A DNA stretch of 64,000 nt from Bacteroidota bacterium (GCA_023422635.1 JAFAGO010000035.1:110644-174643), one strand, 5' to 3'. Shown: positions 44,740 through 53,201, counted from the stretch's first letter. The notes: generated by a model not told the origin, from the letters alone. A program made the numbers and translations.

Positions 44740-45348
44740 TTATTTAGAGTAGAGTTCGACGATCAGGTTTTCTTTGATGTCTTCTGGAATCTGAATTCTT
44801 TCAGGAGCACCAATGAATGTACCTTCTTTTTTCTCGTCGTTGAACTGCAACCACTCATAATTTGCTTTAGAAGCAAGTGCATCTGTAACCACTTCCAAAG
44901 ATTTAGATTTTTCTCTTACTGTGATTACATCACCTGCTTTCACAATATAAGAAGGAATGTTAAGGATTTCTCCGTTAACCGTAATGTGTCTGTGCGAAAC
45001 CAACTGTCTAGCACCAGCTCTGGTTTTTGCAAAACCGAATCTGTATACTACGTTATCCAATCTTGATTCGCAAAGTTGCAATAATACTTCACCAGTTACG
45101 CCTTTACTTCTTTGTGCTTTATCATAAAGATTCGCAAATTGTCTTTCAAGGATACCGTATGTATATTTTGCTTTTTGTTTTTCAGCAAGCTGAACTGCAT
45201 ATTCGGATTTCTTCGCACCTCTTCTTTTGTTTGGTCCGTGTTGTCCTGGTGGTTGGTTTTTTCTTCTCTCGAAGTTTTTATCACTTCCGTAGATTGCAGC
45301 ACCAAATTTTCTAGCAATCTTTGTTTTTGGTCCAATATATCTAGCCAT
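44740..45348 (-). CDS. rpsD: 30S ribosomal protein S4
   Basis: Primary 16S rRNA binder and, in many bacteria, a translational repressor of the alpha operon. The 202 residues begin MARYIGPKTKIARKFG and have the S4 RNA-binding domain at about 90-155 (ESRLDNVVYRFGFAKTRAGARQLVSHRHITVNG in its core). Separated from rpsK by a 94-bp gap with heptamer repeats. Confidence 0.97.
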   Translation of the reverse strand: MARYIGPKTKIARKFGAAIYGSDKNFERRKNQPPGQHGPNKRRGAKKSEYAVQLAEKQKAKYTYGILERQFANLYDKAQRSKGVTGEVLLQLCESRLDNVVYRFGFAKTRAGARQLVSHRHITVNGEILNIPSYIVKAGDVITVREKSKSLEVVTDALASKANYEWLQFNDEKKEGTFIGAPERIQIPEDIKENLIVELYSK

Positions 45349-45442
45349 ATTTTTAAGATTTGAGATTTTGAGATTTAAGATTTGAGATTTGATTTTCTAA
45401 CAAGAATTTCAAAGGATCAATTCAAATTTCAAATTCTAATTA
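45349..45442. repeat. Heptamer-repeat element in the rpsK-rpsD gap
   Basis: Five AGATTTN heptamers occupy 45356-45391 (one base inserted after the second). A looser complementary stretch (TTCAAATTTCAAATTC, 45421-45436) follows, so the gap can fold into an imperfect long hairpin in the mRNA. Confidence 0.65.
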
Positions 45443-45832
45443 TTATACTCTTCTTCTTTTTGGTGGTCTACATCCGTTGTGTGGCATTGGAGTCACGTCA
45501 ACAATTTCACTAACTTCAATTCCTGAGTTGTGGATGGTTCTGATTGCAGATTCTCTACCTGCACCTGGACCTTTCACAAACACTTTAACACGTCTCAAGC
45601 CAGCTTCGTGTGCAACAGAAGCACAATTTTCTGCAGCCATTTGAGCAGCGAAAGGAGTATTTTTCTTGGAACCTCTAAATCCCATTTTTCCGGCAGAAGC
45701 CCATGAAATAACTTCTCCGTTTTTATTGGTCAAAGAAATGATAATATTATTGAAAGACGCTTGGATGTGAGCTTCACCAATCGCCTCAACTTTTACTTTT
45801 CTTTTTTTAACAGCTTTTGTTTGTTTTGCCAT
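45443..45832 (-). CDS. rpsK: 30S ribosomal protein S11
   Basis: Small-subunit platform protein. The 129 residues have a basic N-terminus (KQTKAVKKRKVKVEA), FNNIIISLTNKNGEVISWASAGKMGFRGSKKNTP and the conserved end PMPHNGCRPPKRRRV. It lies 12 bp downstream of rpsM. Confidence 0.97.
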   Translation of the reverse strand: MAKQTKAVKKRKVKVEAIGEAHIQASFNNIIISLTNKNGEVISWASAGKMGFRGSKKNTPFAAQMAAENCASVAHEAGLRRVKVFVKGPGAGRESAIRTIHNSGIEVSEIVDVTPMPHNGCRPPKRRRV

Positions 45833-45844
45833 AATTCCTAACGA

Positions 45845-46222
45845 TTATTTACTTGCTTTTTTCTTGTTAGCAACAGTTTTTCTCTTTCCTTTACGGGTTC
45901 TAGAATTATTTTTCGTTCTTTGGCCTCTTAAAGGTAATCCCAGTCTGTGACGTATTCCTCGTTGGCATCCAATGTCCATCAGACGTTTGATGTTCAATTG
46001 AACTTCAGAACGCAATTCTCCTTCTACTTTAATATTTTCGGAGATATAATTTCTGATGGCAGCCAATTCATCGTCATTCCATTCGTTGACTTTCTTGTCT
46101 TCGCTGATACCGGCGGCTTTCAAGATTTCAGAAGAAGTACTTCTTCCAATCCCGTAGATGTAAGTTAAACCGATAACACCTCTTTTGTTTTTTGGTAAAT
46201 CAATACCTGCAATTCTCGCCAT
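45845..46222 (-). CDS. rpsM: 30S ribosomal protein S13
   Basis: Small-subunit head protein that contacts the P-site tRNA and the large subunit. The 125 residues begin MARIAGIDLPKNKRGVIGLTYIYGIG and end in the basic RGQRTKNNSRTRKGKRKTV region. It lies nine bases downstream of rpmJ. Confidence 0.97.
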   Translation of the reverse strand: MARIAGIDLPKNKRGVIGLTYIYGIGRSTSSEILKAAGISEDKKVNEWNDDELAAIRNYISENIKVEGELRSEVQLNIKRLMDIGCQRGIRHRLGLPLRGQRTKNNSRTRKGKRKTVANKKKASK

Positions 46223-46231
46223 AATTTAATT

Positions 46232-46348
46232 TTAGCCTTGTCTTTGTTTAAATTTTGGGTTCTTTTTGTTGATTACAAATAGAACGCCCTTACGACGAAC
46301 GATCTTGCAATCAGCACTTCTTTTTTTGATTGATGCTCTAACTTTCAT
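46232..46348 (-). CDS. rpmJ: 50S ribosomal protein L36, zinc-free form
   Basis: A 38-residue protein: starts MKVRASIKKRSADCKIVRRK and ends NPKFKQRQG, which is L36. The usual zinc site (Cys11, Cys14, Cys27, His) is reduced to one cysteine at 14; position 11 is Ser, so this is the zinc-independent form. It sits between infA and rpsM as in most bacteria. Confidence 0.92.
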   Translation of the reverse strand: MKVRASIKKRSADCKIVRRKGVLFVINKKNPKFKQRQG

Positions 46349-46374
46349 TTGTTCAATGTTATATTTTACCGGTA

Positions 46375-46399
46375 TAATGGGATTGAAACAACCCCATTA
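46375..46399 (-). other. Hairpin in the infA-rpmJ gap
   Basis: Arms TAATGGG (46375-46381) and CCCATTA (46393-46399) around an 11-base loop. There is no T-run, so it is not a terminator; it could be an mRNA stabiliser, processing site or regulatory hairpin ahead of rpmJ-rpsM. Confidence 0.4.
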
Positions 46400-46410
46400 A
46401 ATCCGTTTTA

Positions 46411-46626
46411 TTAATATCTGAATGTTATTCTTCCTTTGGTTAAATCGTAAGGAGACATTTCTAACCTTACTTTATCTCCTGGAAGAAGTTTGATGTAATG
46501 CATTCTCATTTTCCCGGATATGTGCGCGATAAGCACGTGCCCATTTTCCAATTCTACACGAAACATGGCGTTAGAAAGTGCTTCCACGATCACGCCATCT
46601 TGTTCAATATGTTTCTGTTTTGCCAT
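46411..46626 (-). CDS. infA: Translation initiation factor IF-1
   Basis: Binds the ribosomal A site during initiation. The 71-residue OB-fold protein starts MAKQKHIEQDGVIVEALSNA and has FRVELENGHVLIAHISGKMR and ISPYDLTKGRITFRY-like MSPYDLTKGRITFRY. It lies three bases downstream of secY. Confidence 0.97.
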   Translation of the reverse strand: MAKQKHIEQDGVIVEALSNAMFRVELENGHVLIAHISGKMRMHYIKLLPGDKVRLEMSPYDLTKGRITFRY

Positions 46627-46629
46627 ATA

Positions 46630-48009
46630 TTATACTCCGCTGTTTCTAGACAGTTTAGACTGCATTAAGCCATCATAATGATGATTCAACAAATAGGTAT
46701 TAATTTGTTGCACGGTATCGAGGATTACTCCCACCATAATTAACAGTGATGTACCCCCGAAAAATAGGGCAAATCTGTCCGTCTGCACAAAACCTCCGTG
46801 CACTATTGCCGGAAGGACTGCAAAGATAGCTAAAAATATTGAACCTGGCAAAGTTATTTTTGAGAGGATATCATCAAGGTAATCAGCTGTTTCTTTTCCT
46901 GGTCTTACTTTCGGGATAAGCCCACCGTTACGCTTCAAATCATCTGCCATTTGATTCACTGGAATCGTAATTGCAGTATAGAAGAAGGAAAAAATGACAA
47001 TTAATAATGCAAACAATACATTATACTGCCAGCTGAAAACATTTTTGAAACCTGCCAAAAACGTGTTAGATTCATCAATATTGGTTAACAAACCTGGTAC
47101 AAACATTAGGGCTTGTGCAAAGATAATTGGCATTACACCAGCAGCATTTACCTTTAAAGGAATCCACTGTCTTGCGCCTTGCATCAGATTTCTGTTTACA
47201 CCACCTCTGGCTTGTGCTCTACTTACATACTGAATTGGAATTTTTCTTACCGCAACGGAAAGAATAATAGCCAATAGTACAACTAACATCCAGAATAGTA
47301 CTTCGATGAGAATCATGATTCCACCCATTCCTCCTTTACCAGTTTGAGTGGTAAATTCTTGAATAAATGCTGCAGGAAGATCTGCAAGAATCCCAACCAT
47401 AATAAGAATGGAGATTCCATTTCCGATTCCCTTGTCGGTAATTTTTTCACCTAACCACATTGCAAATACGGATCCTGCTACCAGAATTACGATACTTGGC
47501 AACCAAAACATTACGGAGTTGGGCTCCACATAATACGCTTGGCTAAATTGGGTATACGGTAAAAACATTTGGGTAATGGAGGTAAGGTAAGAAGGTGCCT
47601 GAACCAAACATACTGCAATGGTTAACCATCTTGTAATTTGGTTAAGGGTATTTCTACCACTTTCCCCATCTTTCTGAAGTTTTTGTAGATAAGGAATTGC
47701 CATCCCCATTAACTGCACGATAATAGATGCAGAAATGTAAGGCATAATTCCTAATGCCATAATGGAAGCTCGGCTGAATGCTCCCCCCGTAAAAGAGGAA
47801 AGCAAACCAAGAAGTCCTGCTCCTTGTTTGCTGCCACCTTGGTTTTGATATTGTTCCAATAAACTCCCTACTTCTGCCATGTTAATAGCAGGTAGAGAAA
47901 TATATGATGCGAATCTATACACAAGAATTAAACCTAAAGTATATAAGATCTTTTCTCTTAATTCCTTAAGACTCCAAATGTTTTTTAGGGTTTGTATAAA
48001 TCCTTTCAT
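46630..48009 (-). CDS. secY: Preprotein translocase channel subunit SecY
   Basis: Main channel of the Sec translocon in the inner membrane. The 459 residues form ten membrane helices, with FTGGAFSRASIMALGIMPYISASI, the family motif GIGNGISILI and the cytosolic loop VRKIPIQYVSRAQARGG. The C-terminus (MQSKLSRNSGV) is complete. It lies between rplO and infA. Confidence 0.97.
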   Translation of the reverse strand: MKGFIQTLKNIWSLKELREKILYTLGLILVYRFASYISLPAINMAEVGSLLEQYQNQGGSKQGAGLLGLLSSFTGGAFSRASIMALGIMPYISASIIVQLMGMAIPYLQKLQKDGESGRNTLNQITRWLTIAVCLVQAPSYLTSITQMFLPYTQFSQAYYVEPNSVMFWLPSIVILVAGSVFAMWLGEKITDKGIGNGISILIMVGILADLPAAFIQEFTTQTGKGGMGGIMILIEVLFWMLVVLLAIILSVAVRKIPIQYVSRAQARGGVNRNLMQGARQWIPLKVNAAGVMPIIFAQALMFVPGLLTNIDESNTFLAGFKNVFSWQYNVLFALLIVIFSFFYTAITIPVNQMADDLKRNGGLIPKVRPGKETADYLDDILSKITLPGSIFLAIFAVLPAIVHGGFVQTDRFALFFGGTSLLIMVGVILDTVQQINTYLLNHHYDGLMQSKLSRNSGV

Positions 48010-48020
48010 TAATGATCGTA

Positions 48021-48470
48021 TTATAGAGTAATTGCTTTACCTCCTGCTTTTGAAATTAAATCTTCAGCAGACTTTGTGAATTTATCTGCAGAAATTGAAA
48101 CATTTGCTTTCAATTCTCCTCTGCCTAAAATTTTCACAAGATCGTTTTTACCAGCCAATCCATTTTCTACTAAAACATCTTTAGTGATATCACCTTTAAT
48201 GTCTTTAGTATCGATAAGGGTTTGAATGGTATCAAGGTTAATCCCTCTAAATTCCTTTCTGTTTACATTATTGAAACCGAATTTAGGAAGTCTTCTTTGC
48301 AAAGGCATTTGTCCACCTTCGAAACCGATTTTCTGAGAATAACCAGCTCTAGATTTTTGACCTTTATGTCCTTTCGTGGAAGTTCCGCCTTTCCCGGTTC
48401 CTTGTCCTCTACCAATTCTTTTGGAATTGTGTGTAGAACCACTTGCAGGTTTTATATTGTTTAAATTCAT
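48021..48470 (-). CDS. rplO: 50S ribosomal protein L15
   Basis: Large-subunit assembly protein. The 149 residues have the glycine-rich start KRIGRGQGTGKGGTSTKGHKGQKSRAGYSQKIGFEGGQMPLQRRLPKFGF (in part) and a C-terminal globular domain (about 75-149). Followed upstream by an 81-bp gap to rpmD with repeat remnants. Confidence 0.97.
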   Translation of the reverse strand: MNLNNIKPASGSTHNSKRIGRGQGTGKGGTSTKGHKGQKSRAGYSQKIGFEGGQMPLQRRLPKFGFNNVNRKEFRGINLDTIQTLIDTKDIKGDITKDVLVENGLAGKNDLVKILGRGELKANVSISADKFTKSAEDLISKAGGKAITL

Positions 48471-48551
48471 TTTGTTTTAGATTTGAGATTTAAAGATATA
48501 GAGAAAAGAGGACCTAATAGGAATTAAGTCTTCTAATCTCTTTGTCTATTT
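48471..48551. repeat. Heptamer-repeat and palindrome remnant in the rpmD-rplO gap
   Basis: Two AGATTTN heptamers at 48479-48492, then ATAGAGAAAAGAG ... CTCTTTGTCTAT, arms of an imperfect inverted repeat (about 48498-48511 and 48538-48549). A shorter relative of the elements in the other gaps. Confidence 0.5.
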
Positions 48552-48728
48552 CTATTTTTGAACTTCAACTAAATGACCCACTGCTGCTACCATTCCTAAG
48601 ATTGAAGGCGTAGCTTCGTGTTCTACAACTTGGTGAAGTTTTTTAAGTCCTAATGCTTCAAGCGTTCTTTTTTGGGTTTTTGTTCTCCCAATAGCGCTCT
48701 TAATTTGTTTTACTTTAATTGTTGCCAT
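48552..48728 (-). CDS. rpmD: 50S ribosomal protein L30
   Basis: A 58-residue protein, start MATIKVKQIKSAIGRTKTQK and end GMVAAVGHLVEVQK, the L30 pattern. The short length is normal. It lies 14 bp downstream of rpsE. Confidence 0.94.
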   Translation of the reverse strand: MATIKVKQIKSAIGRTKTQKRTLEALGLKKLHQVVEHEATPSILGMVAAVGHLVEVQK

Positions 48729-48742
48729 TGTTTGAATATGTA

Positions 48743-49264
48743 TTAACCGTTAAACACTTTAGTTAAGGATACCCCTCTCATTCTAGCGATTTCTTCAGGT
48801 CTTCTGATATCCAATAACGCTTTGAAAGTAGCTTTCACCACGTTATGTGGGTTTGAAGATCCTTTCGATTTAGAAAGGATATCGTGGATTCCTGCAGATT
48901 CCAATACTGCTCTTACCGCACCTCCGGCGATTAGCCCGGTACCGTGAGAAGCTGGTCTTAAGAAGATATCTGCTCCCCCGTATCTTGCTGAAGTTGCGTG
49001 AGGAATTGTGTGGTTCATTACAGGAACTTTTACCAAATTCTTTTTAGCATCTTCTACTGCTTTTGCGATTGCGGAAGCAACTTCTTTAGATTTACCAAGA
49101 CCAAAACCAATAGTTCCATTTTCGTCTCCTACTACAACAATAGCAGAAAATCCAAATGCTCTACCACCTTTGGTTACTTTAGTTACTCTGTTTACGGCTA
49201 CGAGACGATCGGTTAATTCTAATCCTCCCGGTTTTACTTTTTCGATATTATCTAGTCCTAACAT
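48743..49264 (-). CDS. rpsE: 30S ribosomal protein S5
   Basis: Small-subunit protein important for decoding accuracy. The 173 residues have the S5 double-stranded RNA-binding domain (about 17-80, with DRLVAVNRVTKVTKGGR) and the C-terminal domain with GTGLIAGGAVRAVLESAGI. It lies between rplR and rpmD. Confidence 0.97.
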   Translation of the reverse strand: MLGLDNIEKVKPGGLELTDRLVAVNRVTKVTKGGRAFGFSAIVVVGDENGTIGFGLGKSKEVASAIAKAVEDAKKNLVKVPVMNHTIPHATSARYGGADIFLRPASHGTGLIAGGAVRAVLESAGIHDILSKSKGSSNPHNVVKATFKALLDIRRPEEIARMRGVSLTKVFNG

Positions 49265-49284
49265 AGTTTCCGAAATTTATTTGA

Positions 49285-49638
49285 TTAGAATTGAAGACCA
49301 CCTTCTCTTGCACCGTCTGCAAGGGCTTTTACTCTTCCGTGATATACAAAACCGTTTCTGTCGAAAACTACTTGTTCGATTCCGGCAGCTTTTGCTTTTT
49401 CAGCAATTGCTTTACCTACATTTGCAGAAACTTCTGATTTAGTTCCTTTTGCATCAACTCCTTTTTCTCTTGAAGAAGCAGCTGCAAGGGTTTTTCCTGA
49501 TTTATCGTCGATTAACTGAGCGTAAATTTCTTTATTACTCTTATACACGGATAATCTTGGCAATTCTGCAGAGCCAGAGATTTTTCCTCTTACTCTTCTT
49601 TTGATTCTAATTCTTTTCTGTACTTTATTCAGTGCCAT
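49285..49638 (-). CDS. rplR: 50S ribosomal protein L18
   Basis: 5S rRNA-binding protein. The 117 residues have a basic N-terminus (RIRIKRRVRGKISG) and the family end VVFDRNGFVYHGRVKALADGAREGGL. It lies 14 bp downstream of rplF. Confidence 0.97.
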   Translation of the reverse strand: MALNKVQKRIRIKRRVRGKISGSAELPRLSVYKSNKEIYAQLIDDKSGKTLAAASSREKGVDAKGTKSEVSANVGKAIAEKAKAAGIEQVVFDRNGFVYHGRVKALADGAREGGLQF

Positions 49639-49652
49639 TGTCTTAAAATTTA

Positions 49653-50198
49653 TTATGCAGACTTACCAGCTTTTCTTCTGATGATTTCACCAACGAATTT
49701 CACCCCTTTACCTTTGTATGGTTCAGGTTTTCTAAAAGAACGGATTTTCGCTGCTACCATTCCTAGAAGCTGCTTATCGTGCGATGTTAATGTAATAATT
49801 GGGTTTTTACCTTTCTCAGTTTCTGTATTCACAGTGATTTCTTCTGGAAGTTCCAGAACGATACCGTGTGAGAAACCTAAAGCCAACTCAAGTTTTTGTC
49901 CTGAGTGTGATGCTCTATAACCAACTCCTACTAATTCTAGTTTCTTTTGGAAACCTTCACCAGTTCCCACAATCATATTGTGGATTAGGGCTCTGTATAA
50001 GCCGTGTAGTGCTTTGTGCTGTTTATCGTCCGACGGTCTGCTTAATTGCAATTCGCCATCATTCTGCTCCAAAGTAATTCCACCGGTAAGTTCCTGAGAA
50101 AGTTCTCCTTTAGGACCTTTTACGGTTACCACGCCTTCGTTCTGTGTAATGGTAATTCCGGCAGGAATGTTTATAATTGCTTTACCAATTCTTGACAT
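49653..50198 (-). CDS. rplF: 50S ribosomal protein L6
   Basis: Large-subunit protein near the factor-binding site. The 181 residues are two repeated alpha-beta domains; the end shows the family signature PEPYKGKGVKFVGEIIRRKAGKSA. It lies 18 bp downstream of rpsH. Confidence 0.97.
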   Translation of the reverse strand: MSRIGKAIINIPAGITITQNEGVVTVKGPKGELSQELTGGITLEQNDGELQLSRPSDDKQHKALHGLYRALIHNMIVGTGEGFQKKLELVGVGYRASHSGQKLELALGFSHGIVLELPEEITVNTETEKGKNPIITLTSHDKQLLGMVAAKIRSFRKPEPYKGKGVKFVGEIIRRKAGKSA

Positions 50199-50216
50199 TT
50201 TCCTTTGTTTAAAAAA

Positions 50217-50615
50217 TTAATATACGTAGCAGATTACTTCTCCACCTACTTTTTCTTCTCTAGCTTTTTTGTCAGTCATCACTCCTTTAGAAGTTGAGAT
50301 GATTGCCACTCCCAAACCGTTAAGTACTCTTGGAAGTTCTGCTGAACCTTTGTACTGTCTTAAACCTGGCTTTGATGCTCTTTGGATTGATTTGATCGCT
50401 GGTTTGTTGGTTTGTTTGTCGTACTTCAAAGCGATTTTGATGGAACCTTGAACGGAGTTATCTTCGAACTTGTAGTTCAAAATATACCCTTGATCGAACA
50501 AGATTTTCGTAATCTCCTTTTTGATTTTCGATGCAGGAATTTCCACCACTTTGTGGCCTGCGCTTTGTGCGTTCCTTACTCTGGTTAGGAAATCTGAAAT
50601 TGGATCTGTTACCAT
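50217..50615 (-). CDS. rpsH: 30S ribosomal protein S8
   Basis: 16S rRNA binder; in E. coli it represses the spc operon. The 132 residues begin MVTDPISDFLTRVRNAQSA and end VGGEVICYVY. A 148-bp gap with a long imperfect hairpin lies between it and rpsN. Confidence 0.97.
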   Translation of the reverse strand: MVTDPISDFLTRVRNAQSAGHKVVEIPASKIKKEITKILFDQGYILNYKFEDNSVQGSIKIALKYDKQTNKPAIKSIQRASKPGLRQYKGSAELPRVLNGLGVAIISTSKGVMTDKKAREEKVGGEVICYVY

Positions 50616-50763
50616 TTTTCTGTTTTAAATTATTGGTTAATAACAATCAGTTTTGAAAGAGATCCAAGAGCAAAGAATAAAGAGTAAAGACCGGAATCTT
50701 TTCTCTTTTTCTTTTCTCTTGTATCTAAGCAATCAACTTGATTGTCTCGATTTTACAAAATTG
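50616..50763. repeat. Long imperfect inverted repeat in the rpsN-rpsH gap
   Basis: Purine-rich heptamers AGAGCAA-AGAATAA-AGAGTAA (about 50668-50690) face a pyrimidine-rich stretch TCTTTTCTCTTTTTC ... CTCTT (about 50698-50720), so the mRNA can fold into a hairpin of more than 20 pairs. The heptamer differs from AGATTTN in the other gaps but the design is the same. Confidence 0.6.
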
Positions 50764-51033
50764 TTACCAACTTGCTTTTTTAACTCCCGGGATAAGACCT
50801 TGGTTTGCCATTTCACGGAATGTTACTCTGGATATACCGAAAGTTCTCATGTATCCTCTTGGTCTTCCTGTTAGTTTGCAACGGTTGTGCAATCTTACTG
50901 GGGAAGCGTTTTTAGGAAGTTTTTGTAATGCTTCGTAATCTCCGGCTTCTTTCAAAGCTTTTCTTTTGTCAGCATATTTTGCAACAAGTGCTTCTCTTTT
51001 GCGCTCACGCGCTTTCATTGATTCTTTTGCCAT
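50764..51033 (-). CDS. rpsN: 30S ribosomal protein S14, zinc-free form
   Basis: Small-subunit head protein. The 89-residue protein is the long type with a single cysteine, in RLHNRCKLTGRPRGYMRTFGISR, so the CxxC zinc motifs of the short form are absent. It ends GVKKASW. It lies three bases downstream of rplE. Confidence 0.96.
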   Translation of the reverse strand: MAKESMKARERKREALVAKYADKRKALKEAGDYEALQKLPKNASPVRLHNRCKLTGRPRGYMRTFGISRVTFREMANQGLIPGVKKASW

Positions 51034-51036
51034 TTC

Positions 51037-51591
51037 TTAGTTCTTTTTGAATGGTAAACCGAAGTGAGTTAATAATGCTTTCGCTTCTTTATCTGTTTTG
51101 GCAGAAGTTACGAAAGTGATGTCCATCCCTTGGATTTTTTTCACTTTATCGATTACGATTTCAGGGAAAATAATTTGCTCGGTGATCCCAAGGTTATAAT
51201 TTCCTCTTCCATCGAAACCATCTGCTTTGATACCAGAGAAATCTCTGATTCGTGGAAGTGCAGATGAAGTTAAACGATCTAAGAATTCGTACATTTTGTT
51301 CGCTCTTAGGGTTACTTTTGCTCCAACAGGCATTCCTTTTCTAAGTTTGAAGGCAGCCTCATCTTTTTTAGATAAAGTACCTACGGCTTTTTGTCCAGTA
51401 ATTGCTGTTAATTCTTCAACCGCATAATCTACGATTTTTTTATCAGCTGTAGCATCTCCTAGCCCTTGTGAAATAACAATTTTCTCAAGTTTAGGCACTT
51501 GCATTACAGACTTATATCCAAATTCTTCCATTAATGCTGGAACAATTTTTTCTTTGTAAGCTTGTTTTGGTCTTGCTATATATGTTGCCAT
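51037..51591 (-). CDS. rplE: 50S ribosomal protein L5
   Basis: 5S rRNA-binding protein that contacts the P-site tRNA. The 184 residues show LEKIVISQGLGDA, KLRKGMPVGAKVTLRANKMYEFLDRL and the end KEAKALLTHFGLPFKKN. It lies 11 bp downstream of rplX. Confidence 0.97.
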   Translation of the reverse strand: MATYIARPKQAYKEKIVPALMEEFGYKSVMQVPKLEKIVISQGLGDATADKKIVDYAVEELTAITGQKAVGTLSKKDEAAFKLRKGMPVGAKVTLRANKMYEFLDRLTSSALPRIRDFSGIKADGFDGRGNYNLGITEQIIFPEIVIDKVKKIQGMDITFVTSAKTDKEAKALLTHFGLPFKKN

Positions 51592-51602
51592 TGTTATTGT
51601 AA

Positions 51603-51923
51603 TTAAAGGGTTTCTCCAGTAGATTTCGCTACTCTTACTTTTTTGTCACCTTCTACTTTATAAGCAACTTTGGTTGCTTTACCGTTATTGTCCAAAAGGG
51701 CAACGTTGGAAATGTTGATAGAAGCTTCTTTTTCTTGGATCCCACCTTGAGGGTTTGCAGCTGAAGGTTTTACGTGTTTTTTAACAACGTTGATTCCTGC
51801 TACGATAACTCTAGGGTCTTTTCCTTCTTTTCTGATCACTTCAAGAACTTCACCTTTACTACCTTTGTTTTTACCAGTAGTTACGATGACGTTGTCTCCT
51901 CTTTTTATTTTAACTTTTGTCAT
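51603..51923 (-). CDS. rplX: 50S ribosomal protein L24
   Basis: Assembly-initiator protein of the large subunit. The 106 residues have the KOW motif near the start (KRGDNVIVTTGKNKGSKGEV) and GINVVKKHVKPS. It lies 19 bp downstream of rplN. Confidence 0.96.
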   Translation of the reverse strand: MTKVKIKRGDNVIVTTGKNKGSKGEVLEVIRKEGKDPRVIVAGINVVKKHVKPSAANPQGGIQEKEASINISNVALLDNNGKATKVAYKVEGDKKVRVAKSTGETL

Positions 51924-51942
51924 TTCTTTTAAATTTTAAAAA

Positions 51943-52311
51943 TTAAAGTACTTCAGGAGCCAATGAAATGATTTTCATATATTCCTTATCTCTAAGTTCA
52001 CGAGCAACTGGTCCGAAAACACGAGTTCCTCTCATTTCGCCTGCAGCGTTTAAAAGAACGCAAGCGTTATCGTCGAACTTGATGTATGATCCATCTTTTC
52101 TTCTTACTGCTTTTTTAGTTCTTACAACTACTGCTTTAGAAACTTGACCTTTTTTTGCGTTTCCTGATGGTGTAGAATCTTTGATGGTTACTACGATTTT
52201 ATCACCTACGGAAGCATATCTTCTTCTGGTACCTCCCAGAACTCTGATTACCAATACTTCTTTTGCACCGGTATTATCAGCTACTTTTAATCTTGATTCT
52301 GTTTGTAACAT
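51943..52311 (-). CDS. rplN: 50S ribosomal protein L14
   Basis: Subunit-interface protein. The 122 residues begin MLQTESRLKVADNTGAKEVL and end KIISLAPEVL. Its ATG overlaps the rpsQ stop by one base (TAATG), so translation is probably coupled. Confidence 0.97.
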   Translation of the reverse strand: MLQTESRLKVADNTGAKEVLVIRVLGGTRRRYASVGDKIVVTIKDSTPSGNAKKGQVSKAVVVRTKKAVRRKDGSYIKFDDNACVLLNAAGEMRGTRVFGPVARELRDKEYMKIISLAPEVL

Positions 52312-52565
52312 TACTTCGCTTTTTCAATGATTCTAACTAATCTCCATCTTTTGCTTTTGCTCAAAGGGCGTGTTTCTTGAATTAGAACGGTATCGCCTTC
52401 CGTACATTCGTTATTCTCGTCGTGAGCGGTATATTTTTTCGTTTTCAAAACGAATTTACCGTACAACGGGTGCTTCACTCTGGTCGTTTCACTAACAACA
52501 ATGGTTTTTTCCATTTTATTGCTGGAAACCACTCCAATTCTTTCTTTTCTTAAATTTCTATCCAT
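52311..52565 (-). CDS. rpsQ: 30S ribosomal protein S17
   Basis: 16S rRNA-binding OB-fold protein of 84 residues, with RKERIGVVSSNKMEKTIVV, HPLYGKFVLKTKKYTAHDE and GDTVLIQETRPLSKSKRW. It lies 13 bp downstream of rpmC. Confidence 0.97.
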   Translation of the reverse strand: MDRNLRKERIGVVSSNKMEKTIVVSETTRVKHPLYGKFVLKTKKYTAHDENNECTEGDTVLIQETRPLSKSKRWRLVRIIEKAK

Positions 52566-52578
52566 TGGTAAAATGAAA

Positions 52579-52764
52579 TTATTGTTTGTTAGTTAATTCG
52601 GTATTAAGTCTTGCGATTGTTTTTCTCAAATCTTTGATTTGAATTGGATTTTCTACAGGGCTGATTTTATGTGCTAATTTCAATTTGCTATAATTGGCTT
52701 TAGCTTCAGCTAATTGTACTTTCAAATCCTCTACGCTTAAATTTTTGATATCGGCTTTATTCAT
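52579..52764 (-). CDS. rpmC: 50S ribosomal protein L29
   Basis: A 61-residue two-helix protein at the tunnel exit, with NLSVEDLKVQLAEAKANYSKLK and NPIQIKDLRKTIARLNTEL. It lies 11 bp downstream of rplP. Confidence 0.95.
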   Translation of the reverse strand: MNKADIKNLSVEDLKVQLAEAKANYSKLKLAHKISPVENPIQIKDLRKTIARLNTELTNKQ

Positions 52765-52775
52765 GATTTCAAAGA

Positions 52776-53201
52776 TTATTGAGGTTTAACAAAATCGTTT
52801 GCTACTACAAATTTGGTCGTTACAGGAAGTTTTTGTGCTGCTAATCTAAGTGCTTCTTTCGCAACATCGTAAGGTACACCTCCGACTTCGAACATAATTT
52901 TTCCTGGTTTTACTACGGCTACCCAATATTCCACAGCACCTTTACCTTTACCCATACGTACTTCGGCTGGTTTTTTAGTAATTGGCTTATCTGGGAAGAT
53001 TTTGATCCATAGTTGACCTTCTCTTTTCATATATCTCGTTGCAGCAATACGCGCTGCTTCGATTTGTCTAGCGGTGATCCAAGCTCCTTCTAGTGCTTTG
53101 ATTCCGAAAGTTCCGTACGCCAACTGAGATCCTCTGTGAGCGTCTCCTTTCATCTTCATTTTATGAACCTTACGGAACTTGGTTCTTTTTGGTTGTAACA
53201 T
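52776..53201 (-). CDS. rplP: 50S ribosomal protein L16
   Basis: Large-subunit protein at the A-site tRNA elbow. The 141 residues begin MLQPKRTKFRKVHKMKMKGD and show ITARQIEAARIAATRYMKREG and VRMGKGKGAVEYWVAVVKPG. A 94-bp gap with heptamer repeats lies between it and rpsC. Confidence 0.97.
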   Translation of the reverse strand: MLQPKRTKFRKVHKMKMKGDAHRGSQLAYGTFGIKALEGAWITARQIEAARIAATRYMKREGQLWIKIFPDKPITKKPAEVRMGKGKGAVEYWVAVVKPGKIMFEVGGVPYDVAKEALRLAAQKLPVTTKFVVANDFVKPQ

